Source of the DNA: an uncultured Candidatus Melainabacteria bacterium
Lineage (GTDB): Bacteria > Cyanobacteriota > Vampirovibrionia > Gastranaerophilales > Gastranaerophilaceae
NCBI GenBank assembly: GCA_937898445.1
Contig: CALEJY010000181.1
Coordinates: 1-7,729 of the forward strand
Length of the DNA: 7,729 bases
Reading direction: 5' to 3'
The notes below the pieces were generated by a model. It saw nothing but the letters and a program-made list of their open reading frames with translations. It was not told the DNA's origin and did not search any database. Position 1 is the stretch's first letter, and every line of letters begins with the position of its first letter. Positions 1 to 5,533 of this stretch are shown one piece after another. The position numbers and the translations under genes are program-made.

Positions 1-670
1 TTGTTTCTGGGTATGTTTCAAGATATTTTTTCGCAACAGGGATTAAATAATCTCCCGGGTAGAAATTTTTTCTTTCAACTTCATCTGTCGGAAAATCAAT
101 ATCTGAACCCAATTCTTGTTGTATTCTGATTTCTAAAGAATGACCAAGTTTTTGGATTTGTGAACCTGCGTCATTAATATAAAATTCTTGATAAACATCG
201 TGTCCGTAGAATTTTAATAGGTTAGCCAAAACTGACCCCATAGCAGCCCAACGACCATGTCCGATATGGAAAGGACCGGTTGGGTTTGCTGAAACGTATT
301 CAAGAATAATTTTTTCTGTTTTTACGTTTTGAGGTTTTCCAAATTTTTTAGGGTTGGCAAAAATTTCATTAACCAAGTTTGAAAGAATTGTTTTTCCTGC
401 TTTAAAGTTGATAAATCCTGCAACTACAGAGTAGTCATTATCTTCTTTATCAATAAATTCAACAATTGCATTTGCAATTTGAGGTGGTGCAATTCTTGCA
501 AAACGAGCTAATGAAGAAACGTTTACTGCATAATCGCCAAAATCTGCATTTTTAGGGCGTTCTACAGACAAACTTCCTTTTGTATATTCAGTCATTGAGC
601 CTAATTTGTTGGCTGCAATTGCTTTTTCAATAGCATTTTCAACTTTTTCTATAAAATAATCTTTAATCAT
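1..670 (-). CDS. argS: Arginyl-tRNA synthetase, N-terminal part (3' end outside window)
   Basis: Cytoplasmic class I aminoacyl-tRNA synthetase that attaches arginine to tRNA-Arg using ATP. Reading the minus strand from the ATG at 670-668 gives 223 uninterrupted codons to the window edge. Residues 1-95 form the ArgRS-specific N-terminal (Add1) domain with the typical ERPKNADFGDYA segment. The catalytic Rossmann domain follows, with SANPTGP at 128-134, the ATP-binding HIGH signature at 135-138 (context FHIGHGR), and the family block YINDAGSQ at 164-171. YPGDYLIP at 204-211 is also typical. The KMSKS loop and the anticodon-binding domain would lie beyond base 1; bacterial ArgRS is about 550-600 residues, so some 60% is missing. 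The start is fixed by a strong AGGAGA ribosome binding site 8 nt upstream. It diverges from mgtE. The identification is secure; only the truncation by the window edge limits the call. Confidence 0.97.
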   Translation of the reverse strand, partial: MIKDYFIEKVENAIEKAIAANKLGSMTEYTKGSLSVERPKNADFGDYAVNVSSLARFARIAPPQIANAIVEFIDKEDNDYSVVAGFINFKAGKTILSNLVNEIFANPKKFGKPQNVKTEKIILEYVSANPTGPFHIGHGRWAAMGSVLANLLKFYGHDVYQEFYINDAGSQIQKLGHSLEIRIQQELGSDIDFPTDEVERKNFYPGDYLIPVAKKYLETYPET

Positions 671-691
671 CTTTTTCTCTCCTGTAGGTCT

Positions 692-720
692 ATTTTAGCA
701 TGGAAAAGTAGAAAAGCAAA
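692..720 (-). promoter_or_regulatory. Probable argS promoter (extended -10) and Shine-Dalgarno
   Basis: On the minus strand there is an extended -10, TG-C-TAAAAT (TG at 700-699, hexamer 697-692). The -35 is weak (TTGCTT at 719-714, 16-bp spacer), as is common with extended -10 promoters. The predicted start near 685 leaves a leader of about 15 nt carrying AGGAGA before the ATG at 670. The core plus downstream bases (ATGCTAAAATAGAC) is nearly identical to that in front of the purD-like gene. Prediction from sequence only. Confidence 0.55.
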
Positions 721-722
721 AT

Positions 723-776
723 GGAATATTAATTGGCACCCCTCCCTGCCTCTCCTCAAAAGGGAGGAGGAATATT
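723..776. repeat. GC-rich imperfect palindrome flanked by 8-bp direct repeats
   Basis: GGAATATT occurs at 723-730 and again at 769-776. Between them lies a C-rich then G-rich stretch in otherwise AT-rich DNA. It can fold two ways: CCTCCCT (741-747) with AGGGAGG (761-767), or CTCCTC (752-757) with GAGGAG (764-769) around an AAAAGG loop. It sits between two divergent gene starts, so it is not needed as a terminator for either gene. The appearance suggests a small dispersed intergenic repeat, with the GGAATATT copies resembling a target duplication. This cannot be confirmed from a single copy. Confidence 0.45.
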
Positions 777-815
777 TAAGTTATTTTTTATTTTCTTTTC
801 CCACAAATAAACGAT

Positions 816-850
816 TTTATAATCCAAAATGTTTGTAATATAATACTAAT
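816..850 (+). promoter_or_regulatory. Probable mgtE promoter, predicting a leaderless transcript
   Basis: A consensus -10 TATAAT at 839-844 is preceded, after a 17-bp spacer, by TTTATA at 816-821 (4 of 6 matches to TTGACA). The -10 ends 6 nt before the ATG at 851, so initiation about 7 nt downstream would start at or beside the A of the start codon. No Shine-Dalgarno sequence lies upstream of the ATG. A second TATAAT at 818-823 would give a leader of roughly 20-25 nt, also without a ribosome binding site. I see no Mg2+-responsive leader fold in the 180-nt gap. Confidence 0.5.
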
Positions 851-2218
851 ATGATGAACGTTCAAAACATTGTCGACAGAATTAGAGAAATCATTGATGA
901 TGAGACTTTAGATCAGCTTAAAGAGGAGCTGAACAGCTATCACGTTGCAGATTTGGCTGATATTTTTCAGGCATTGAAACCTGAAGAAAGATTGCAATGC
1001 TTTAAACTTTTAGAAATCGACAAAGCTGCTGATTTGATGGAATATTTGCCTCCTCAAATGCAGGTTGAATTGTTGGGTGATGTTGATCAAAACTTTGCAT
1101 CCCAAATTATTACACAGTTGCCGCATGATGCTGCTGCCGACGTTTTAGGTGATATGGAAGAAGATGAGAGTGAAACTTATCTTGATAAGTTACCGCACAA
1201 GTTTTCAGAAGAAGTCAGAGAACTTTTGACATATAACGAAGATACCGCCGGTGGTATTATGAACCCTGTTGTGCTTACTGTTAATTGTGATATGAGTGTG
1301 CAAGATGTCTTAAATCATATTAGAATTAAAGCGGAAGAAGACAATATGGAACTTTATTACGTCTATGTTGTCGACAAACAAAACCACTTGTTGGGCGTTG
1401 TTTCTTTAAGAAAACTTTTGACATCTCCAATTAACCAAAAAGTTGAAGATATAATGATTTCCGATATTGTTAAACTTCATGTTGACGATTATAGCGATTA
1501 TATTATTGACGAGTTTATGAAATACCAATACAACGCTTTGCCTGTTGTTGATTTGTATAATAGGTTAAAGGGTATGATTACGTGGGATGACGTTCATGAT
1601 TTGTTTGAAGAAGAAACAACAGAAGAAATCTACCAATCATCAGGTATTTCGACAGAAGTTGTTGATGAAGATGAGATCCTTACAGGTAACATCTTTAATT
1701 CAATCAGAGCGAGAACTCCATGGTTATTTATCACTCTTATTGGAGAATTTATTGCAGTTAATGTCGGTAATCATTTTGACCATACATTACAGGCTTTGCC
1801 GATTATTGCTATATTTATGCCATTGTTGGCAGGTTTAGGCGGAAACATTGGTACTCAAAGTATTACGTTGATTGTTCGTGGGTTGTCTACAGGACAAATT
1901 ACTTTGTCATCTGCGGTTCATCATATTTTGAGAGAAGCTTGTATCGGTTTGTTTATCGGTTCAATTTTTGGCGTGCTTGTAACCCTTGTTTGTTGGGGAT
2001 GGCAGCATAGTAAAGCTTTAGGTGCGGTTGTTGGTTTGGCTATGGCTATAAATATGACAATTGCTACCGTTATTGGTACATTTACACCATTTGCCCTAAA
2101 AGCAATGAAAGTAGATCCGGCTGTCGCATCCGGCCCCGTTATTGCGACAACTATTGATGTTTTAGGGTTGGCAATTTACTTTACGTTAGTGTCAACTTTC
2201 TTAATTAAGGTTATGTAA
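851..2218 (+). CDS. mgtE: MgtE-family magnesium transporter
   Basis: Inner-membrane Mg2+-selective channel/transporter gated by cytosolic Mg2+. At 455 residues it has the normal length (about 450) and domain order. Residues about 20-130 are the acidic MgtE N domain (helical superhelix). Two CBS domains span about 131-255, the first opening with DTAGGIMNP (131-139) and the second ending in PVVDLYNRLKGMITWDDV (231-248). A connecting helix leads to the membrane domain, about 288-455, with five hydrophobic segments. The pore signature PLLAGLGGNIGTQS lies at 324-337. The last helix carries DPAVASGP (422-429) and TTIDVLG (433-439), where D436 corresponds to the Mg2+-binding aspartate of the Thermus protein. 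Two adjacent ATGs (851 and 854) could start it; 851 fits a leaderless transcript. The LCP gene begins 12 nt after the stop, so the two probably form an operon. Confidence 0.97.
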   Translation: MMNVQNIVDRIREIIDDETLDQLKEELNSYHVADLADIFQALKPEERLQCFKLLEIDKAADLMEYLPPQMQVELLGDVDQNFASQIITQLPHDAAADVLGDMEEDESETYLDKLPHKFSEEVRELLTYNEDTAGGIMNPVVLTVNCDMSVQDVLNHIRIKAEEDNMELYYVYVVDKQNHLLGVVSLRKLLTSPINQKVEDIMISDIVKLHVDDYSDYIIDEFMKYQYNALPVVDLYNRLKGMITWDDVHDLFEEETTEEIYQSSGISTEVVDEDEILTGNIFNSIRARTPWLFITLIGEFIAVNVGNHFDHTLQALPIIAIFMPLLAGLGGNIGTQSITLIVRGLSTGQITLSSAVHHILREACIGLFIGSIFGVLVTLVCWGWQHSKALGAVVGLAMAINMTIATVIGTFTPFALKAMKVDPAVASGPVIATTIDVLGLAIYFTLVSTFLIKVM

Positions 2219-2230
2219 AAAGGTAAAAAT

Positions 2231-3559
2231 ATGACAAATCAAACACAAAGAAGACGAGAGTATAGAACACGTAATTTTGTAAAAAGAGCTAAACAACAAA
2301 GAGAAGAACGTTCTTCATTCGCAAAAGTTTTAATCGGTATGATTATTGTATTTATCGGCGTAATTATGAGTATATTTTTGATGGCTGATAATGAAAACTT
2401 TTTAGAAGAACATTTTGGCGAAAATTCTTTTATAACAAAATTGTTCCAAAAACTTACATTAAGCAATAATAATAAAGAACATGCCGACTTTGCTTTGCCG
2501 TTCGGATTAAGACGACAAAATATTCTTTTCTTAGGTGTTGATGCGAGCGGAAATCCAAATGATTTGTGGACAGGGACAAGAACTGATACAATTATTTTGG
2601 TAAATATTGACCCTAGAACAAAATCTGTAAACGCTTTGTCAATTCCTCGTGATAGTAAGGTTTATCTTCCTGGAGATAATGGCGTAAATAAAATTAACGC
2701 AGCTCACGCTATTGGTGGCATTGAGATGACAAAAAGAACTATTGAGGACACTTTAGGTGTTCATATTGATAGATATATTATGGTTCATGACAGTGCCGTA
2801 AAAGAAATTGTTAATGCTATGGATGGTTTGGATGTTTATGTTGAAAAACCTATGCACTACAATGATAACGCAGGTCATTTGCATATTAATTTTAATAAAG
2901 GGGAGCATCATTTAGACGGTCAACAAGCGGTAGAATATTTGAGATTTAGACATGATGCGTTGGGCGATATCGGTAGAACTCAACGTCAACAATGGTTGTT
3001 AAGAAGTCTTTTGACAAAAATGAAACAACCTTCTACTATAACAAAAATTCCTGATATTATTTCAGTTGCTAAAAAATATGTTAAAACTGATATGTCTTTC
3101 TATGAAATGAGCCAATATGCAGCACTTACAAAACATATTGATATGGACAAAATTGAAGTTGCAATGCTTCCTGGTGCGCCAAACCAAAAAGGTTATATCA
3201 GTTATTGGATTTTAGACCCTGAAAAAACTCAGGAAGTCGTCAATAGAGTAATTTATCGTGATAACAAGGGAGCGTTTGATGAAACAACTCCTGTTACGGC
3301 TAGTGTGCTTGCTTCTGATAGTGCAAGAGGTGCGCAAATGGCTGAAAACTTGAGAAGTGCAGGTATTGAGGTTAAATGTACAGGCAGAGCATCTCGTGCG
3401 CATTCGCAATTTGTAGCCCATTCAAGTAAAATTACAAACGAGTATTACAATCATTTGACTAAGAAAAACGAGGCATTTGGCGGTTTACAATTTGTATATG
3501 ATCCGGTGAATTACCAATGCGGCGAAACAGATTTCACTATTATTTTATCGGGGAATTAA
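2231..3559 (+). CDS. LytR-CpsA-Psr (LCP) family cell-wall glycopolymer transferase with LytR_C domain
   Basis: LCP proteins are membrane-anchored phosphotransferases that move undecaprenyl-linked glycopolymers onto peptidoglycan on the outer face of the inner membrane. This 442-residue protein has a basic cytoplasmic N-terminus (1-32, many Arg/Lys), one transmembrane helix at about 33-52, and the LCP catalytic domain at about 96-265. Recognised catalytic or phosphate-binding elements are R117-T-D119-T, the SIPRDSKV block (R140, D141), N152-K153, YLRFRHD (236-242) and RTQRQQ (249-254). Residues about 354-440 match a C-terminal LytR_C domain. AAGG (2220-2223) 7 nt before the ATG is a modest ribosome binding site, as expected for an internal operon gene after mgtE. 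The polymer it attaches cannot be told from the sequence. The stop codon lies in the centre of a terminator-like palindrome. Confidence 0.93.
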   Translation: MTNQTQRRREYRTRNFVKRAKQQREERSSFAKVLIGMIIVFIGVIMSIFLMADNENFLEEHFGENSFITKLFQKLTLSNNNKEHADFALPFGLRRQNILFLGVDASGNPNDLWTGTRTDTIILVNIDPRTKSVNALSIPRDSKVYLPGDNGVNKINAAHAIGGIEMTKRTIEDTLGVHIDRYIMVHDSAVKEIVNAMDGLDVYVEKPMHYNDNAGHLHINFNKGEHHLDGQQAVEYLRFRHDALGDIGRTQRQQWLLRSLLTKMKQPSTITKIPDIISVAKKYVKTDMSFYEMSQYAALTKHIDMDKIEVAMLPGAPNQKGYISYWILDPEKTQEVVNRVIYRDNKGAFDETTPVTASVLASDSARGAQMAENLRSAGIEVKCTGRASRAHSQFVAHSSKITNEYYNHLTKKNEAFGGLQFVYDPVNYQCGETDFTIILSGN

Positions 3560-3572
3560 TTCCCCGTTTTTT
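3549..3572 (+). terminator. Intrinsic terminator overlapping the LCP stop codon
   Basis: A perfect 18-bp palindrome, CGGGGAATTAATTCCCCG (3549-3566), is followed by T6 (3567-3572). The LCP stop codon TAA (3557-3559) sits in the middle, so ribosomes finishing the gene would cover the hairpin. The T-tract ends exactly one base before the tRNA-Arg gene. Either the mgtE-LCP transcript ends here and the tRNA has its own promoter inside the LCP 3' end, or incomplete termination supplies the tRNA. Confidence 0.8.
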
Positions 3573-3646
3573 GTGCTTGTAGCTCAGTTGAATAGAGCGT
3601 CGCCCTCCGAAGGCGAAGGTCGTGGGTTTGACTCCCATCAAGCACA
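3573..3646 (+). tRNA. tRNA-Arg(CCG) with A19-U56 in place of G19-C56
   Basis: Full cloverleaf of 74 nt without an encoded CCA. The acceptor stem GTGCTTG/CAAGCAC (3573-3579/3639-3645) has seven Watson-Crick pairs, with discriminator A3646. The D stem is GCTC/GAGC (3582-3585/3595-3598), and the anticodon stem TCGCC/GGCGA encloses the loop CTCCGAA. The anticodon CCG is at 3607-3609 and reads CGG. The T stem is GTGGG/CCCAT with one G-T pair. Arginine identity elements A20 (3592) and C35 (3608) are present. The D loop reads AGTTGAATA, giving G18-A19 instead of G18-G19, and the T loop reads TTTGACT, giving U56 instead of C56. The two changes together restore a Watson-Crick elbow pair, so this looks functional, not a decayed copy. 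It follows the LCP terminator directly; a separate promoter is not obvious. Confidence 0.95.
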
Positions 3647-3662
3647 TATTACATAAAAAAGT

Positions 3663-3690
3663 AGGTTGCCCCTTTTGGGAGCAACCTTTT
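3663..3690. terminator. Bidirectional intrinsic terminator between tRNA-Arg and the pilin-like operon
   Basis: AGGTTGC (3663-3669) pairs with GCAACCT (3681-3687), extended by CCC/GGG (3670-3672/3677-3679) past a single bulged A3680, around a TTTT loop. On the plus strand a short T-run (3687-3690) follows the stem. On the minus strand the stem is followed by ACTTTTTT. It therefore suits both convergent units: the tRNA (plus) and the pilin-like genes (minus, stop at 3735). Confidence 0.85.
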
Positions 3691-3734
3691 GTTGTTAATA
3701 CATAATAGAGATGGTTATAAGTATGTTAAATTGA

Positions 3735-4346
3735 TTAGTAATTCATTGTCCAGTTGTTTTCGCCGGCTAACAATTCGTAGCAGCCAGTACCTGTAGCATT
3801 TGATGTACAATCTCCTGATGAACCGCTAAATCCCGGAGTTCCGTCTGCTGCACTAAGAGTAAAGATAAATAAATCTCTACCTGCGATATTTGGACCTTCT
3901 TGTCCGTTTGTATCAGTTGTTACAACTACATTCCCGTCATCGTCTTTTGCAAGACAAATTGCTGCAGAATCAGCTAATACATAAGAATTTCCGCCACAAG
4001 AAAAAGTTGCATCTGCAACAGTTCCTGTAATACTTCTATATTTTTCATTTGCAAAACATCCTGTTGTGCTATTACTATCACAAGTTTTAAGAATTTTAAA
4101 ATGATTTGTTACAAAGTTATCTAAGTTGTTATAACCTGTTGTTGCAGAGAATTTTGCTTTTCCTTCTTCTGTCATAAGCATATCTGCAGCGTTTGACATA
4201 TCATTTACGACTTTTCTCAATTGAACTGTCAAAGCTTTTCTTTGATAGTTGCTTACCAATGTAGGAACTGTCAAGGCTGATATAATGCCGATAACACCCA
4301 TTGTAATAAGTACTTCCGTTAATGTAAATGCGGATTTTTTATTCAT
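3735..4346 (-). CDS. Type IV pilin-like / type II secretion pseudopilin-like protein (second of tandem pair)
   Basis: A 203-residue secreted or pilus-associated protein with a class III (prepilin) signal. A short basic leader MNKKSA precedes FTLTEVLI, with the conserved Glu at +5 (E11), followed by a hydrophobic helix to about residue 34 that would anchor it in the inner membrane and pack into a filament. Prepilin peptidase usually cleaves after Gly; here the -1 residue is Ala6, which is tolerated in some pilins. Six cysteines fall in three close pairs (89/97, 117/131, 180/189), consistent with three disulfides. DTNGQEGPNIAGRDLF at 145-160 and the C-terminal NWTMNY are shared with the upstream paralogue. 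AAAGG 8 nt before the ATG is a fair ribosome binding site. It lies 12 nt after the first pilin-like gene, in the same operon. Whether it builds a pilus, a competence filament or a secretion pseudopilus is unknown; no assembly genes are in view. Confidence 0.85.
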   Translation of the reverse strand: MNKKSAFTLTEVLITMGVIGIISALTVPTLVSNYQRKALTVQLRKVVNDMSNAADMLMTEEGKAKFSATTGYNNLDNFVTNHFKILKTCDSNSTTGCFANEKYRSITGTVADATFSCGGNSYVLADSAAICLAKDDDGNVVVTTDTNGQEGPNIAGRDLFIFTLSAADGTPGFSGSSGDCTSNATGTGCYELLAGENNWTMNY

Positions 4347-4358
4347 TTTTATACCTTT

Positions 4359-5057
4359 CTAATAATTCATTTTCCAGTTGTCATCGAGAAGTCGAGACAA
4401 ACACCCTTCACCAATTTTCGAAGTTGTACATTTTGCAGCTATTTCTGTTCTTTTGTCTGTTTTGTCGGAACTGCTTAATTTTGGATCAACTTCGTCAATT
4501 GTAAAATCTTCGTAAATATTAAACGTAAACAAATCTCTGCCTGAAATATTTGGAGCTTCTGTTCCGTTGGTGTCAATGTAGACTTTGGCAGGATTTTTGG
4601 TTTTGTTATTGCTTTCATCAGTAGTGATATTTGCAGGAATTACACAAATTGCTGCTCCATTTGTTGCGCTAATTGTATAGCCATCGCAAGAAAAGTTTGT
4701 TGCAGTTCCTGTACTTATGTCGCTATAGCTGGCTGCAAAACAAGGTTGAGCGGTTGTTCCGCAATCTTTTTTTACTTTATAGTATTCTGTTAAAAATTGA
4801 CCTGCAGTCTCAGCAACAGTTTTACCCTCTTTTTGGTTCAAAATTGACTTATACAAACCTTTTGAATAGTTTTCTGTTTGAAGAACAGTCAAATTTTGTT
4901 CCATATCAGAATAATTTTTTTGTACCAATGAAAGCAATGATTGCTTTTGATAATGTCCGATAACAACCGGAACTGTAATCGCAGAAATTACACCGACAAC
5001 ACTCATAGCTATCAGTACTTCTGTCAAAGAAAATCCCAAAAATAAATGTTTATTCAT
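4359..5057 (-). CDS. Type IV pilin-like / type II secretion pseudopilin-like protein (first of tandem pair)
   Basis: A 232-residue protein with a canonical prepilin start: leader MNKHLFLG, cleavage after Gly8, then FSLTEVLIAM with Glu+5 (E13) and a hydrophobic helix to about residue 34. The soluble domain repeats the layout of the next gene: cysteine pairs 99/106, 124/138 and 210/219, the block DTNGTEAPNISGRDLF at 162-177, and the tail NWKMNY. It is longer than its partner because of a Ser/Thr/Asn/Lys-rich stretch near 142-158 and an acidic, Lys-rich loop near 182-203. The shared block is rich in Asp/Asn and, by analogy with the Ca2+ loop of the T2SS major pseudopilin, could bind a metal (inference). 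It is transcribed from a consensus promoter just upstream and leads into the second gene. The pair clearly arose by duplication followed by marked divergence. Confidence 0.87.
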   Translation of the reverse strand: MNKHLFLGFSLTEVLIAMSVVGVISAITVPVVIGHYQKQSLLSLVQKNYSDMEQNLTVLQTENYSKGLYKSILNQKEGKTVAETAGQFLTEYYKVKKDCGTTAQPCFAASYSDISTGTATNFSCDGYTISATNGAAICVIPANITTDESNNKTKNPAKVYIDTNGTEAPNISGRDLFTFNIYEDFTIDEVDPKLSSSDKTDKRTEIAAKCTTSKIGEGCLSRLLDDNWKMNY

Positions 5058-5064
5058 ATAATCT

Positions 5065-5111
5065 CAATCTCTATTACTATACTCTTATTATAACGTGTTT
5101 TTCAGAGATTG
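5065..5111. promoter_or_regulatory. 8-bp inverted repeat bracketing the pilin-like promoter
   Basis: CAATCTCT (5065-5072) and AGAGATTG (5104-5111) are exact reverse complements, with centres 39 bp apart. The upstream copy abuts and slightly overlaps the -35 hexamer; the downstream copy lies in the untranslated leader, so together they enclose the -10. This arrangement would suit a repressor or a leader-region switch. It is short enough to arise by chance in an AT-rich interval, so it is only a candidate. Confidence 0.25.
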
Positions 5112-5115
5112 TCAA
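5087..5115 (-). promoter_or_regulatory. Consensus sigma-70 promoter of the pilin-like operon
   Basis: On the minus strand TTGACA (5115-5110) and TATAAT (5092-5087) are separated by exactly 17 bp, a perfect match to the housekeeping consensus. The predicted start near 5080 gives a leader of roughly 20 nt before the ATG at 5057. The leader has only a weak purine-rich ribosome binding site (GAGATT). This is the strongest promoter in the window and predicts high, constitutive transcription unless a regulator intervenes. Confidence 0.85.
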
Positions 5116-5139
5116 TTGTTTATCACGGGGTAAATTATG

Positions 5140-5373
5140 CTAAACTTCAATAAAAAGTCGTTGTCCGACAATATTTTGTTTGCCATTATAATATCCTGCA
5201 AAGTAGCCGCCCCTGACAGGTGCATTTTTTGCGTAGGCATTTAAGCTATGTCCGTTATAATTTACAAACGGGTTGTTGCTATATGGATTTGAAGATGTGC
5301 TTCTTACCGGTGTAGCAACCTGTGTTGTTTGCGGAACAAACATTTGTGATAATAAATTTACAATACCTGCCAT
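5140..5373 (-). CDS. Small protein of unknown function (77 aa)
   Basis: I do not recognise this protein. It has 77 residues, no cysteine and no transmembrane segment; the first 12 residues (MAGIVNLLSQMF) could form an amphipathic helix. A Ser/Thr/Asn/Pro-rich middle (14-43) contains NPYSNNPF. The C-terminal part is Gly/Tyr-rich (GGYFAGYYNGKQN, 55-67) and ends in a hydrophobic strand-like VGQRLFIEV. Support for a real gene comes from a good ribosome binding site (GAGG, 6 nt before the ATG), an extended -10 promoter upstream, and its neat fit between flanking signals. It ends 25 bp upstream of the pilin-operon -35 with no terminator visible, so its transcript may run into the pilin-like genes. 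A link to pilin function or the cell surface is possible but rests only on position. Confidence 0.68.
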   Translation of the reverse strand: MAGIVNLLSQMFVPQTTQVATPVRSTSSNPYSNNPFVNYNGHSLNAYAKNAPVRGGYFAGYYNGKQNIVGQRLFIEV

Positions 5374-5424
5374 TTCTACCTCACTTACAAAATAAAAATT
5401 AATGATTAATTTCTATTTGTCATT

Positions 5425-5433
5425 ATTGTATCA
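5425..5433 (-). promoter_or_regulatory. Probable extended -10 promoter of the 77-aa gene
   Basis: The minus strand reads TG-A-TACAAT (TG at 5433-5432, hexamer 5430-5425), an extended -10 element; no convincing -35 is seen. Transcription from near 5418 would give a leader of about 45 nt carrying the GAGG ribosome binding site. It shares a 160-bp AT-rich intergenic region with the divergent promoter of the purD-like gene. Confidence 0.5.
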
Positions 5434-5499
5434 CAATTTTGAATAAATTATTAATAAAACTTAATAAAATCCGTCGTTTATACGATAAATATTTCTGCT

Positions 5500-5533
5500 T
5501 TAACTTCTTTTGGATTTATGCTACAATAGACTT
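5500..5533 (+). promoter_or_regulatory. Promoter of the purD-like gene, predicting a leaderless transcript
   Basis: TTAACT (5500-5505, 4 of 6 to consensus) lies 16 bp before an extended -10, TG-C-TACAAT (hexamer 5522-5527), followed by six bases and then ATG at 5534. Initiation about 7 nt downstream of the -10 falls on the A of this ATG. There is no Shine-Dalgarno sequence. This placement argues against the in-frame TTG at 5510, which lies inside the promoter. Confidence 0.6.

Noticed and set aside
671..850. Mg2+ riboswitch (M-box or similar) upstream of mgtE
   Set aside because: The gap to the divergent argS is only 180 nt, the best -10 leaves no leader, and I see no long structured leader or terminator/antiterminator pair.
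3573..3646. tRNA-Arg as a pseudogene because of the G19 and C56 changes
   Set aside because: All stems pair, identity elements are present, and the two changes compensate each other.
4673..4963. 96-codon plus-strand open frame opposite the first pilin-like gene
   Set aside because: It is antisense to a well-supported gene, has no ribosome binding site or promoter, and its translation shows no domain-like pattern.
5510..5533. TTG at 5510 as an alternative, 8-codon longer start for the purD-like gene
   Set aside because: These bases contain the extended -10 element, no ribosome binding site precedes the TTG, and PurD homologues begin close to the ATG at 5534.
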